Shown here one piece after another: positions 9,211-17,830 of a stretch of DNA of 64,000 bases (position 1 is its first letter; each line of letters opens with the position of its first letter). The stretch comes from Acuticoccus mangrovi (GTDB lineage Bacteria > Pseudomonadota > Alphaproteobacteria > Rhizobiales > Amorphaceae). The stretch is taken from contig NZ_JAEKJA010000007.1 of NCBI RefSeq assembly GCF_016411865.1, positions 186,001-250,000 of the forward strand, read 5' to 3'. A program made the position numbers and the translations under genes. The notes under the pieces were generated by a model, which was given only the letters and a program-made list of their open reading frames with translations, did no database searches and was not told the origin of the DNA.

Positions 9211-9845
9211 TCATTGCAGTGGACGGGCCGGCGGCGTCCGGCAAGGGGACGCTGGCGCGCCGGCTCGCCGGCCATTTCGGCCTCGCCTATCTCGATACCG
9301 GGCGGACTTATCGCGGCGTCGCGGCGGCGATGCTCGCGGCCGCCGCGGATCTCGAGGACGCGCACGCCGCCGTCCGCGCCGCCCACGACCTCGATTTCGA
9401 GGGGCTCGGCACGCTGGAGCTCGGTACACAGGAGATCGGCGAGGGGGCGTCACGCCTCGCGGTGATCCCGGAGCTGCGGGCGGTGCTGGTGAAGCGCCAG
9501 CGCGGCTTCGCCGAGGAGGCGCTCGCCGCGGGCAGCGGCGCGGTGCTCGACGGGCGCGACATCGGCACCGTCGTGTGCCCGGACGCGGCGGTGAAGCTCT
9601 TCGTGACGGCCTCGGCGCAGGAGCGGGCGCGCCGCCGGGCGCTGGAACTCTACGGCGAAGCCGAGGGGCCGCGCTATCGAGATCTCGTGGAGGCGCTGGA
9701 GCTGCGCGACCGGCGCGACCGCGAGCGGGCGGCGAGCCCGCTGCGCCCCGCCGACGACGCGCACGTGCTCGACACCACCCATTTGTCGGCTGACGAAGCG
9801 TTTTTCGCCGCCGTGAGGCTTGTGGATAAAGCGCTGGCGGCTTAA
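9207..9845 (+). CDS. cmk: Cytidylate kinase
   Basis: A 212-residue cytosolic nucleoside monophosphate kinase that phosphorylates CMP/dCMP. The P-loop GPAASGKGT is at residues 7-15, followed by the substrate motif YLDTGRTYR, the DGRDIGTVV block with its CMP-binding Arg and Asp, and the LID-region arginines ([15 protein letters not shown]). The GTG start is inside the aroA stop (GTGA). aroA-cmk-rpsA is a conserved order in alphaproteobacteria. Its last codons contain TGTGGATAA, a chance match to a DnaA box. Confidence 0.95.
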   Translation: MIIAVDGPAASGKGTLARRLAGHFGLAYLDTGRTYRGVAAAMLAAAADLEDAHAAVRAAHDLDFEGLGTLELGTQEIGEGASRLAVIPELRAVLVKRQRGFAEEALAAGSGAVLDGRDIGTVVCPDAAVKLFVTASAQERARRRALELYGEAEGPRYRDLVEALELRDRRDRERAASPLRPADDAHVLDTTHLSADEAFFAAVRLVDKALAA

Positions 9846-9860
9846 ATTCCGGCTACGAAA

Positions 9861-9883
9861 CGGGGTTGGTTCCGCCAACCCCG
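9861..9883 (+). terminator. Hairpin between cmk and rpsA (possible attenuator or weak terminator)
   Basis: A perfect 9-bp stem, CGGGGTTGG with CCAACCCCG, encloses a 5-base loop starting 16 bases after the cmk stop. No strong T run follows (only CATTTGG), so complete termination is doubtful. A leader hairpin upstream of rpsA could also serve regulation of ribosomal protein S1 or stabilise an mRNA end. Confidence 0.4.
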
Positions 9884-10040
9884 CATTTGGCTTATCCGGC
9901 TGTTCGCCGGACCACGTCGGCCGCGCGGCCGACCTCTGTGCCCACCGCGTCGACAGGCGGCGAGCCGTCGCGGAAGGCACACCACGATCAACACCAACCC
10001 ACGCCGCACTCGCGCCGTTGAGGCGCCATTCGGAGAATGA

Positions 10041-11747
10041 ATGTCTTTATCAACCCCAACCCGTGAAGATTTCGCGGCGCTTCTCGAAGCCTCGCTCAAC
10101 CAGACCGAGATGGTCGAAGGCTCGGTGGTCAAGGGCACCGTGGTGGGCTTCGAAAAGGATCTTGCGGTCATCGACGTTGGCCTCAAGGTCGAGGGCCGCA
10201 TTCCGCTGAAGGAGTTCGGCGGACGCCCGGGCGAAGAGAACATCTCGATCGGCGACGAGGTCGAGGTCTATCTGGAGCGCGTCGAGAATGCGCTCGGCGA
10301 GGCCGTCCTGTCGCGCGAGAAGGCGCGCCGCGAGGAATCGTGGATCCGCCTGGAAGCCGCGTTCGAAAAGAACGAGAAGGTCACCGGCAAGATCTTCAAC
10401 CAGGTGAAGGGTGGCTTCACCGTCGACCTCGACGGCGCCGTGGCGTTCCTGCCGCGCTCCCAGGTCGACATCCGGCCCGTGCGCGACGTCACGCCGCTGA
10501 TGAACACGCCGCAGCCGTTCCAGATCCTCAAGATGGACAAGCGCCGCGGCAACATCGTCGTGTCCCGCCGCGTGGTCCTCGAAGAGACCCGCGCCGAGCA
10601 GCGCCACGAGATCGTGCAATCCCTTGAGGAAGGCCAGATCATCGAAGGCGTGGTCAAGAACATCACCGATTACGGTGCGTTCGTAGACCTCGGCGGCATC
10701 GACGGCCTGCTTCACGTCACCGACATGGCTTGGCGCCGCGTCAACCACCCGACCGAGATCCTGTCCATCGGCCAGTCCGTGAAGGTCCAGGTCATCCGGG
10801 TGAACCAGGAGACGCACCGCATCTCCCTGGGCATGAAGCAGCTTCAGGCCGACCCGTGGGAAGGCATCGAAGCCAAGTACCCGATCGACGCCCGCTTCAC
10901 CGGCCGCGTCACGAACATCACCGACTATGGTGCGTTCGTGGAGCTCGAGCCCGGCATCGAGGGTCTGATCCACGTCTCCGAAATGTCGTGGACCAAGAAG
11001 AACGTCCATCCGGGCAAGATCGTCGCCACCTCCCAGGAAGTGACCGTGATGATCCTCGAGGTCGACGCTGCGAAGCGCCGCATCTCGCTCGGCCTCAAGC
11101 AGGTCATGGACAACCCGTGGGAAGCCTTCCTCGATCAGAACCCTCCGGGGACCACGGTCGAAGGCGAGGTCAAGAACAAGACCGAGTTCGGTCTGTTCAT
11201 CGGCCTCGACAGCGACATCGACGGCATGGTCCACCTCTCCGACCTCGACTGGAACCGTCCGGGCGAGGAAGTGATGGACGACTACCAGAAGGGCGAGACG
11301 GTGAAGGCCGTCGTGCTTGAGGTCGATCCTGAGAAGGAGCGCATCTCGCTCGGCATCAAGCAGCTCGGCTCCGATCCGTTCACCGAGGCGGCCGACGGGG
11401 CTGAAGTCCGTCGCGGCGCCATCGTCACCTGCGAGGTGAAGGAGGTGAAGGAAGCCGGTCTCGAGGTGCAGATCGTCGGCACCGAGCTCAGCGCCTTCGT
11501 GCGCCGCTCCGAGCTCGCCCGCGACCGCAACGACCAGCAGCCGAGCCGCTTCTCGGTGGGCGAGAAGTTCGACGCCCGCGTCACCCAGTTCGACCGCAAG
11601 GCGCGTCGGGTGGCGGTGTCGATCAAGGCGCTCGAGATCGCCGAGGAGAAGGAGGCCGTGGAGCAGTACGGTTCCACCGACTCCGGCGCCTCGCTGGGCG
11701 ACATCCTGGGTGCGGCGCTGCGCGCCCGCAACACCACCGACGGCTAG
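10041..11747 (+). CDS. rpsA: 30S ribosomal protein S1
   Basis: This RNA-binding protein of the small subunit helps recruit mRNA to the ribosome. The 568-residue product carries six S1 (OB-fold) repeats. Recognisable repeat cores are TDYGAFVDLGGIDGLLHVTDMAW (about residues 210-232) and TDYGAFVELEPGIEGLIHVSEMSW (about 293-316), then versions with TEFGLFIGL and KEAGLEVQI. Length and repeat number match the proteobacterial norm. The 195-base leader holds the hairpin at 9861-9883. A second hairpin lies 15 bases after the stop. Confidence 0.97.
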   Translation: MSLSTPTREDFAALLEASLNQTEMVEGSVVKGTVVGFEKDLAVIDVGLKVEGRIPLKEFGGRPGEENISIGDEVEVYLERVENALGEAVLSREKARREESWIRLEAAFEKNEKVTGKIFNQVKGGFTVDLDGAVAFLPRSQVDIRPVRDVTPLMNTPQPFQILKMDKRRGNIVVSRRVVLEETRAEQRHEIVQSLEEGQIIEGVVKNITDYGAFVDLGGIDGLLHVTDMAWRRVNHPTEILSIGQSVKVQVIRVNQETHRISLGMKQLQADPWEGIEAKYPIDARFTGRVTNITDYGAFVELEPGIEGLIHVSEMSWTKKNVHPGKIVATSQEVTVMILEVDAAKRRISLGLKQVMDNPWEAFLDQNPPGTTVEGEVKNKTEFGLFIGLDSDIDGMVHLSDLDWNRPGEEVMDDYQKGETVKAVVLEVDPEKERISLGIKQLGSDPFTEAADGAEVRRGAIVTCEVKEVKEAGLEVQIVGTELSAFVRRSELARDRNDQQPSRFSVGEKFDARVTQFDRKARRVAVSIKALEIAEEKEAVEQYGSTDSGASLGDILGAALRARNTTDG

Positions 11748-11762
11748 TAAGGCTGACGCGAC

Positions 11763-11785
11763 GGGGCGGCGCTCGACGCCGCCCC
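11763..11785 (+). terminator. Stem-loop downstream of rpsA
   Basis: A perfect 9-bp stem, GGGGCGGCG with CGCCGCCCC, has a 5-base loop starting 15 bases after the rpsA stop. It lacks a T tract, so it may stabilise the 3' end or act as a Rho-assisted terminator rather than a classical intrinsic terminator. Confidence 0.45.
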
Positions 11786-12024
11786 GCTCGACCATGGGCG
11801 CGGCGCTCGGCGCCACCCTGTTCGACTATTGGAGCGGCGCTCGCCGTCGTTCGTCCGGCACGGCGACGCCGGCCACAGTGGCACCCGCGCCCGGCCACTT
11901 GCTTTACGCGAAACTTAATCTACATCAAAAAAATTCGGCGCGCGCGAACGCCGCCGGGAACAAATCCCGCCGATCCAGACTTTCCCCTTTGCCACGGTTC
12001 CACGGCACTGGCTTGGGGGGCTCT

Positions 12025-12891
12025 ATGACGTCTGAAACTGGTTCACCGCGTCATTTCGTCAAGGCGGCGATGAGTGCGCCCTACCTCGAACGCGATGAAG
12101 AGCACGATCTGGCGCTCAAGTGGCGCGACGAGCACGACGAGCAGGCGCTCGGCAAGCTGACCGCGTCGCACATGCGGCTGGTGATCTCCATCGCCTCGCG
12201 CTTCCGCCATTTCGGCCTCCCGATGGGCGACCTCATCCAGGAGGGTCATGTCGGCCTCTTGGAGGCGGCCGCCCGCTTCGAGCCGGAGCGCAACGTGCGC
12301 TTCTCCACCTACGCCACCTGGTGGATCCGGGCCTCGATCCAGGACTATATTCTGCGCAACTGGTCGATCGTGCGCGGCGGCACCTCGTCCACCCAGAAGG
12401 CGCTGTTCTTCAACCTGCGGCGCCTGCGGGCGAAGATGGCGCGCACCGGCACCGGCGTGCCGGACGCGGCGATGTACGAGGAGATCGCCGCCGCGGTGGG
12501 CGTGTCGAAGGCCGACGTGGAGCTGATGAATTCCCGCCTCTCCGCGCCCGACACCTCGCTCAACGCGCCGGTGATGGAGAGCGATTCGGCGGCGGCGGAC
12601 CGGCAGGACTTCATCCCCTGCACCCAGCCGCTGCAGGATCAGACGGTGTCGGACAGCATCGACACCGACCGCCGCAGCATCTGGCTGCACGACGCGCTGA
12701 AGGAATTGAACGAGCGGGAGCTTCGCATCGTGCGGGAACGTCGCCTGTCGGAGGACGGCGCGACGCTCGAATCGCTCGGCGAAAAGCTCGGCATCTCGAA
12801 GGAGCGGGTGCGGCAGATCGAGAACCGCGCGCTCCAGAAGCTGCGCGTGGCGCTGCTGCGCGACCACGAGCGCTCCGTCTTCACCGGGTAG
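12025..12891 (+). CDS. rpoH: RNA polymerase sigma factor, RpoH (sigma-32) type
   Basis: A 288-residue alternative sigma factor. Region 2 has LTASHMRLV, the GDLIQEGHVGLLEA block and the -10-recognition helix FSTYATWWIRASIQDYI. The RpoH-specific box Q-K-A-L-F-F-N-L-R follows (around residues 125-133), separating it from RpoD and RpoE. Region 4.2 ends in LGISKERVRQIENRALQKLR. Alphaproteobacteria usually carry two RpoH proteins, for heat shock and oxidative/singlet-oxygen stress; this sequence looks closer to the second group, but that is inference. The ATG at 12025 has a GGGGGG run about 6 bases upstream; longer frames extend into the rpsA trailer. I could not identify a convincing promoter in the preceding 277 bases. 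Confidence 0.9.
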   Translation: MTSETGSPRHFVKAAMSAPYLERDEEHDLALKWRDEHDEQALGKLTASHMRLVISIASRFRHFGLPMGDLIQEGHVGLLEAAARFEPERNVRFSTYATWWIRASIQDYILRNWSIVRGGTSSTQKALFFNLRRLRAKMARTGTGVPDAAMYEEIAAAVGVSKADVELMNSRLSAPDTSLNAPVMESDSAAADRQDFIPCTQPLQDQTVSDSIDTDRRSIWLHDALKELNERELRIVRERRLSEDGATLESLGEKLGISKERVRQIENRALQKLRVALLRDHERSVFTG

Positions 12892-12897
12892 GAAAAT

Positions 12898-12928
12898 GCC
12901 GCCGCGTCCTCGGGCGCGGCGGCTTTTT
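12898..12928. terminator. Bidirectional intrinsic terminator after rpoH
   Basis: GCCGCCGCG pairs with CGCGGCGGC (8-base loop), followed by TTTTT on the plus strand and preceded by AAAA, which gives a T run on the minus strand. It lies between the rpoH stop and the end of the convergent coiled-coil gene at 12931 and can serve both. Confidence 0.8.
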
Positions 12929-12930
12929 CG

Positions 12931-14310
12931 TTATCGGCGCTTCAGCTCCATCCCGGCGAGCGCCATGCACGAGCCCTTGTAGGCCATCAGCGACAGCGTC
13001 TCGTCCGTCAGCGTGCCGCGGCAGGTAATCGGGAAGGCTGCCGCCCCCTCGCCCTCGACGCCGGAGAGGCGCAAGAGGGTGCCGTCGAAGCTGAAGCTGC
13101 CCGCGACCTCCGGCCCGTCGGCGATCTTGAGCGAAAACAGGTCGTCCTCGCCGAAGGTGGCCTCGACGCTGTCGTTGGCGTAGACGCCGGCGAGGAGCGG
13201 CGGCAGGCTCTCGCTGGCGTCGGCCGTGGGCGAGGCGGGCTCGGCGTCGGTCGCCGGCACGGTCTCGGCGGCGTCGCGCTCGGCGAGCAGCGGAGCGAGC
13301 GCCTCGGTGCCGGACGTGAGCTGGTCGCGCAGCGCCTCGATCGAGGAGATCAGCGTTTCCTTGCTGTCCTCGATCTTGGCGATGGTGGCCGAAAGGCTGC
13401 TGTTGCGCTCCTCGAGCGCCGACACGGCGGTGTCGAGCGACGTGCGCGTCTCTTGAAGCGCACCCACCTTCGCTTCGAGCTCGGCGTTGCGCGTTTCGAG
13501 GGCGGCGACCTCGTCGGCGCGAGCGTCGCGCTGGCTGGTGAGGGTCGCGATCTCCTCCTCCAAGGCGCTCTGCTGGGTCTCGGCCGCCTCCACCTCGGCG
13601 CGGGCGGCGGTCAACTCGTCCTGCGACTGGGACATCGCCTCGGCGAGGGTCGCATTCTCGGCGTTGAGGGTGTCGACCTCGTCGGAGAGGGCGGCGCGGG
13701 TGGCGGTCAGCTTCTCCACTTCGCCGCGGATCGCCTCGAGCTTGGTGCGCACGTCCTCGACTTCGACCTGGCGGCCGGCGAGGGCCTCTTCGGCCTCGGC
13801 GAGACGGGCGGTGAGAGCGCTGTCGCGCTCGTCGAGATCGGCGACGGCGGTGCTCAGATTCTCGCGGTTGGTCTCGAGCTCGGCGAGGGTGGCGCGAACC
13901 TCCTCGATGCGCGTCGCCGCGGCCGCTTCCGCCTCCCGGCCGTCGGCGAGGCGGGCTTCGAGGGTGGTGATCTCGTCCTTCAGCGTCGCGGCGGTGTCGG
14001 TGAGGCGGGCGACCTCGGCGTCGGCCTCGGCCGTGCTCGCTTCGCCGGCGTCGACGGCATCGCGCACCTCGGCGAGACGGGCTTCGCCCTCGGCGACGGC
14101 GGCCTCCACCTCCTCGAGCTCGCCGCGGGCGGCGGCGAGGGCGTCGTACTCCGACTGCAGCGTGGCGCGGGTGCCCATGGCCTCTTCGAGCTGGGCGGTC
14201 AGATCGGCCGCCGAGCGTGAGCCCTTGATGGCGAAGGCGACGGCGGCGGCGATCGCAATGATGGCGATCGCGGACACCACGATGAACAGAGGCTGACGCA
14301 AGGCGGACAT
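12931..14310 (-). CDS. Membrane-anchored long coiled-coil protein
   Basis: A 459-residue protein of no family I can name. Residues 7-29 are one transmembrane helix (LFIVVSAIAIIAIAAAVAFAIKG). About residues 35-340 form an Ala/Glu/Thr-rich heptad-like coiled coil with repeated L-E-x-R/T-x-A patterns and no Pro. A Pro/Ala/Asp linker follows, then a C-terminal beta-rich domain of about 80 residues with two cysteines (TCRG and GSCM). With a short N-terminus the rod would point to the periplasm. The ATG at 14310 has AGGAG 6 bases upstream; a 38-residue-longer in-frame reading is low-complexity and rejected. It follows the Gfo/Idh/MocA fusion by 43 bases and may share its transcript. Confidence 0.75.
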   Translation of the reverse strand: MSALRQPLFIVVSAIAIIAIAAAVAFAIKGSRSAADLTAQLEEAMGTRATLQSEYDALAAARGELEEVEAAVAEGEARLAEVRDAVDAGEASTAEADAEVARLTDTAATLKDEITTLEARLADGREAEAAAATRIEEVRATLAELETNRENLSTAVADLDERDSALTARLAEAEEALAGRQVEVEDVRTKLEAIRGEVEKLTATRAALSDEVDTLNAENATLAEAMSQSQDELTAARAEVEAAETQQSALEEEIATLTSQRDARADEVAALETRNAELEAKVGALQETRTSLDTAVSALEERNSSLSATIAKIEDSKETLISSIEALRDQLTSGTEALAPLLAERDAAETVPATDAEPASPTADASESLPPLLAGVYANDSVEATFGEDDLFSLKIADGPEVAGSFSFDGTLLRLSGVEGEGAAAFPITCRGTLTDETLSLMAYKGSCMALAGMELKRR

Positions 14311-14353
14311 TTGAGCTCCTCGTTGGGGTCCTCGGGACCTTGTGGGGCGAGGA

Positions 14354-16789
14354 TTAACCGTCCGGTTGGGATCTGTCAGCCGATTTGGGGGCGTCCTCGT
14401 CGCCGCCCTCGTGGTCCTCGTCATCCTCGTCGTCGTCTTCCTCGAACGCCTCGCTGGTGGCCGGTGGCGGGCCCGGGCGGCTCGCCGCCGGCGGCCCGCG
14501 CCGTTCCCAGGCGTCCGGATCGTAGACTTCGGCGGGGGGCGCCGGCATCGGAACGGGTGGTGCGCTCGGGGCGGGGCGGAGGTCGAAGAGGATCGCCTGC
14601 AGCGCGGCGAGGAGGTCGAGGGGGAGGACGTCGCTCTCGGCCTTCTTGTCGGTCACGAGGCTTGCGAAGTGCGCCAGCATGGCGCTCTCCGGCGCGGCGC
14701 CGTAGCCGTGCGTCTCGTGGCGGGGGTGGGACACCGCGCGGCTCATCCGCCGCATTACGCCGCTGCGCTTGAGGCGGGCGGCGATCTGCTCCTTGGTGCC
14801 GGCGCCGATCGCGGGGGCCGTCCCGCCGGCGGGGGGCGGCTCGGGAGCCGCGGCGGCGGCCGGCGGCAGCTTGCGCACCGACAGCGTCTCGGCGGCGAGC
14901 ACCGGCTCCTCGATGCGCACCGCGCCGCGGGTGCCGGCGATGCGGGCGGTGTTCGACATCATCGTCGTCAGCGAGGCGGATAGCTGGCTGATCCCGCCGC
15001 CCGCGTGGCGCACCTGCAGGCTCGCATGCACGTCGACGCGGTCGTCGCTCGCGATCGCCTCGTCGATCTCGCTCACCTCGCCGAAGAGGGTGATGGCGAG
15101 CGCCAGCGGCGCGGCGAGGCCGTTGAGCACCACCCCGCCGCCGTCGGGGGCGAAGAGGGCGGGCGCCGTCTCCGCGCTCGCCGGGGCGCCGTGGTCGAGG
15201 GAGAAGTGCACCACGTCGCCGATGTCGCCCGAATGGGCGATCTCGACCGCGCGCTTGTGGGCGGGCAGGAAGGGAGCGGCGAGCGCCTCCATGAAGAGGA
15301 CACCCTTGTCGCGCGCGGTGTCGAGCACGCGGCGCGCTTCCGCGGCGCTGACGGCGAAGGGCGAGGCGGCGAGGACGGGCTTGCCGGCCGCAAGGGCGGC
15401 GACGATCGCCGCGGCGCGCGTCGCCGGCGCGCCGGCCACCACGACGGCGTCGATCTCGCTCGCGAGGAGGTCGGCGACGCTGCCGTAGGCGCGCTCCAGC
15501 TCGTTCTCGCCGGCGAAGGCCTCGGCGAGGTCGATGGTCTCCCCGGCCACCGCGACCAGCTCGAAGTGCGGCTCCGACAGGATGGCCTCGCGCATCTCCC
15601 GCGCCGCCGCTCCGGTGCCGACGATGCCCAGCTTGATGGTGTCCACCGTGCTCTCCCGCCTGCGATAGGGACGAGCCCACGGCATCGGCGCCGGCGGCTC
15701 GAAGGTCGAAGTGATGTCTTGCGTGCGGCCTTCCGGGCCGGCGTCGGCGATCGTCACCAGCACCTCGGTGAGGTGGAAGGCGAAGTCGGCGGCAAGGCGC
15801 GCCGGCCGGGCCTCGTCCATGGCGTCGAGCAGCTCGGCGGGGCCGGTCATGAGGTTGTGCCCCGCGCCGCCGAGGCGCAGCCCGAAGCGGCGCCGCGCTG
15901 GACCCATGATATGCACGGTCTCCGACGCGAGGCCTTCCACGAGCTGGTGGCGCACCGTGTTGCGGCGGGCGATGCGCACCGCGCCGGTGGTGCCGTCGAC
16001 GGTGAGCGTGCCGCGCGTACCGACGATGCGCAGCGTCTCCGCCTTGCGGGCGACCATGGAGGCGGTGAGGCGAGCGACGATCCCGTCGTCGAAATGGAGC
16101 GTGGCGGTGGCGAAGTCGGGGCCGTTGGGGGCGCCGTCGCCGAGCTTGTCGGGCACCAGGCAGGCGGTGCTCGCGACGAGGGAGCGCACGGGGCCGAAGA
16201 TCGCGAGAAGCCAGGCGAGATGGTCGGTCCCGCCCCAAAGCGGCGCACCCACGCCGAACGCCTCGCGTGCCGGCCACGGCGCGCCCGATTCGGAGGTCCA
16301 GTCGCGGAACGGGGCCTGCGCCAGATAGCCGTGATGGAGCTCGGCGACGGCGAGGTGAGGCTTGCCGATCTGCCGTCGCCGTACCGCCGACCAGGCGGCC
16401 TGTGCCGTCTCGCCGAGGAGGCTCGCCGGGGTCGTGGCGAGGGCGAGATTGTGCTGGGCGGCGTAGTCCCTGAGGTTCGCGGCCTCGCCGATGTCGGCGG
16501 CAAGCGGGGCCTCGCAATAGACCGGGATGCCCGCCCCGAGCGCCTCGCGGGTGATCGCGGCACGCGCCTCGAGCGGTGCGAGGTTGAGGAGCAGATGGGG
16601 TCGCTTCGGGCCGGTGAAGAGGTCGTCGACGCCGCGCGCGATGGGCACGTTCCAATGGGCGGCGAAGCGGCTGAGGCGCTCGGGATCGCCGTCCCACACC
16701 GCACTGAAGCGATGGTCGGGAAAGTGGGAGGCGGCCCGCAGATAGGCATCCGCGACGAAGCCGGCGCCGACGATCGCGATCTTTCCCAT
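14354..16789 (-). CDS. Tandem Gfo/Idh/MocA-family oxidoreductase-like fusion protein
   Basis: An 811-residue protein made of two full Gfo/Idh/MocA units. Unit 1 (residues 1-370) opens with the Rossmann motif KIAIVGAGFVADAY. Unit 2 begins near residue 380 with IKLGIVGTGAAA. Each continues into the alpha/beta dimerisation domain. Members of the family normally carry an E-K-P motif whose Lys is catalytic; here unit 1 reads C-E-A-P-L-A (residues 92-97) and unit 2 reads A-A-S-P-F-A (near residue 473), so neither has the Lys. A Pro/Ala-rich segment and a strongly acidic C-terminus follow. The ATG at 16789 matches the family N-terminus and has GAGGG upstream. It is divergent from ltnD, sharing 132 bases. 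A regulatory or sugar-binding role is possible. Confidence 0.8.
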   Translation of the reverse strand: MGKIAIVGAGFVADAYLRAASHFPDHRFSAVWDGDPERLSRFAAHWNVPIARGVDDLFTGPKRPHLLLNLAPLEARAAITREALGAGIPVYCEAPLAADIGEAANLRDYAAQHNLALATTPASLLGETAQAAWSAVRRRQIGKPHLAVAELHHGYLAQAPFRDWTSESGAPWPAREAFGVGAPLWGGTDHLAWLLAIFGPVRSLVASTACLVPDKLGDGAPNGPDFATATLHFDDGIVARLTASMVARKAETLRIVGTRGTLTVDGTTGAVRIARRNTVRHQLVEGLASETVHIMGPARRRFGLRLGGAGHNLMTGPAELLDAMDEARPARLAADFAFHLTEVLVTIADAGPEGRTQDITSTFEPPAPMPWARPYRRRESTVDTIKLGIVGTGAAAREMREAILSEPHFELVAVAGETIDLAEAFAGENELERAYGSVADLLASEIDAVVVAGAPATRAAAIVAALAAGKPVLAASPFAVSAAEARRVLDTARDKGVLFMEALAAPFLPAHKRAVEIAHSGDIGDVVHFSLDHGAPASAETAPALFAPDGGGVVLNGLAAPLALAITLFGEVSEIDEAIASDDRVDVHASLQVRHAGGGISQLSASLTTMMSNTARIAGTRGAVRIEEPVLAAETLSVRKLPPAAAAAPEPPPAGGTAPAIGAGTKEQIAARLKRSGVMRRMSRAVSHPRHETHGYGAAPESAMLAHFASLVTDKKAESDVLPLDLLAALQAILFDLRPAPSAPPVPMPAPPAEVYDPDAWERRGPPAASRPGPPPATSEAFEEDDDEDDEDHEGGDEDAPKSADRSQPDG

Positions 16790-16921
16790 GGGCCCTCGTT
16801 TCTCCCAGCGGCTTCGCGTGTGCCACATTCGCGCCAAGCGCGCGAGCCGCCGCATCGCTCGACGCGACGATTTTCTTATGGCGGCGCGCCCTCTAAGGTC
16901 GGGGCCAAGGGAGGACCCACA

Positions 16922-17830
16922 ATGACACAAGAAAAGGTGGCCGTGGTCGGGCTCGGCGCGATGGGCGGGGGCATGGCGCGGGTGTTGGTGCGCGCCGGCT
17001 TCGCCGTGATGGGCTTCGACGTGGTCGGCGAGCGAGAGCTCGCCTTCGCCAAGGAGAGCGGCGTCGCGGCGGACCCGGAGGCGCTCGCCGACGTCTCGGC
17101 CGTGCTCCTGATGGTGGTGAACGCGGCGCAGGTGGAGGCGACCCTCTTCGACGACAACCGCTTCGGCCCCGGCGGACTGATGGGGCGCCTCTCTCCCGAC
17201 GCGGTGGTGATCAACGCGGCGACCGTGCCGCCGAGCTTCGCCCGGCAGGTGGCCGGCCGCGTCGGCGGCGACCGCTATCTCGACTGTCCGGTGTCCGGCG
17301 GTACGGCGCGGGCGGCCGAGGGGGATCTCGCGATCCTCGCCGCCGGCACCGAGACGGCGTTCGCGCGGGCCGACGCGGTGCTGACCGCGCTGGCGCGGAC
17401 GGTCTACCGGCTCGGCACCGAGCCCGGCAAGGGATCGGCGATGAAGGCGGTGAACCAGCTCCTCGCCGGGGTGCACATCGTGGCGGCGGCGGAGGCGATC
17501 ACCTTCGGCATGTCGCAGGGCCTCGATCCGGGCGAGATCATCGCCATCATCGACGAGTGCGCCGGCAACTCCTGGATGCTGCAGAACCGCGGCCCGCACA
17601 TCCGGGACGGCGACTACACGCCCCTGTCGGCGGTGGAGATCTTCGTCAAGGATCTCGGGCTCGTCGACGACATCGCCCGCGAGGCGCGCTTCTCCGCGCC
17701 GCTGACCGCGGCGGCGCTGACCCAGTTCCTCGCTGCGTCCGGCTCGGGCCTCGGGCGTGAGGACGATGCGGCGGTCGCCAAGGTCTACGCCCGCAACGGC
17801 GGGATCACCCTGCCCGGAGACGCGGCATGA
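16922..17830 (+). CDS. ltnD: L-threonate dehydrogenase (3-hydroxyisobutyrate dehydrogenase family)
   Basis: A 302-residue NAD-dependent beta-hydroxyacid dehydrogenase that should oxidise L-threonate to 2-oxo-tetronate. It has the Rossmann motif VVGLGAMGGGMA at residues 7-18, the substrate motif DCPVSGGTARA near residue 122, the catalytic Lys in GSAMKAVNQLLAG (near residue 180), and the GNSWMLQNR...PLSAVEIFVKDL region that is typical of LtnD. A GGAGG lies 8 bases before the ATG. Four-base overlap with the kinase gene and the isomerase beyond it support a four-carbon acid-sugar pathway over 3-hydroxyisobutyrate or glycerate metabolism. Confidence 0.85.
   Translation: MTQEKVAVVGLGAMGGGMARVLVRAGFAVMGFDVVGERELAFAKESGVAADPEALADVSAVLLMVVNAAQVEATLFDDNRFGPGGLMGRLSPDAVVINAATVPPSFARQVAGRVGGDRYLDCPVSGGTARAAEGDLAILAAGTETAFARADAVLTALARTVYRLGTEPGKGSAMKAVNQLLAGVHIVAAAEAITFGMSQGLDPGEIIAIIDECAGNSWMLQNRGPHIRDGDYTPLSAVEIFVKDLGLVDDIAREARFSAPLTAAALTQFLAASGSGLGREDDAAVAKVYARNGGITLPGDAA

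Noticed and set aside
9823-9831. Perfect DnaA box TGTGGATAA
   Set aside because: It is inside the cmk coding sequence (Val-Asp-Lys codons), single and far from dnaA, so it is best seen as chance.
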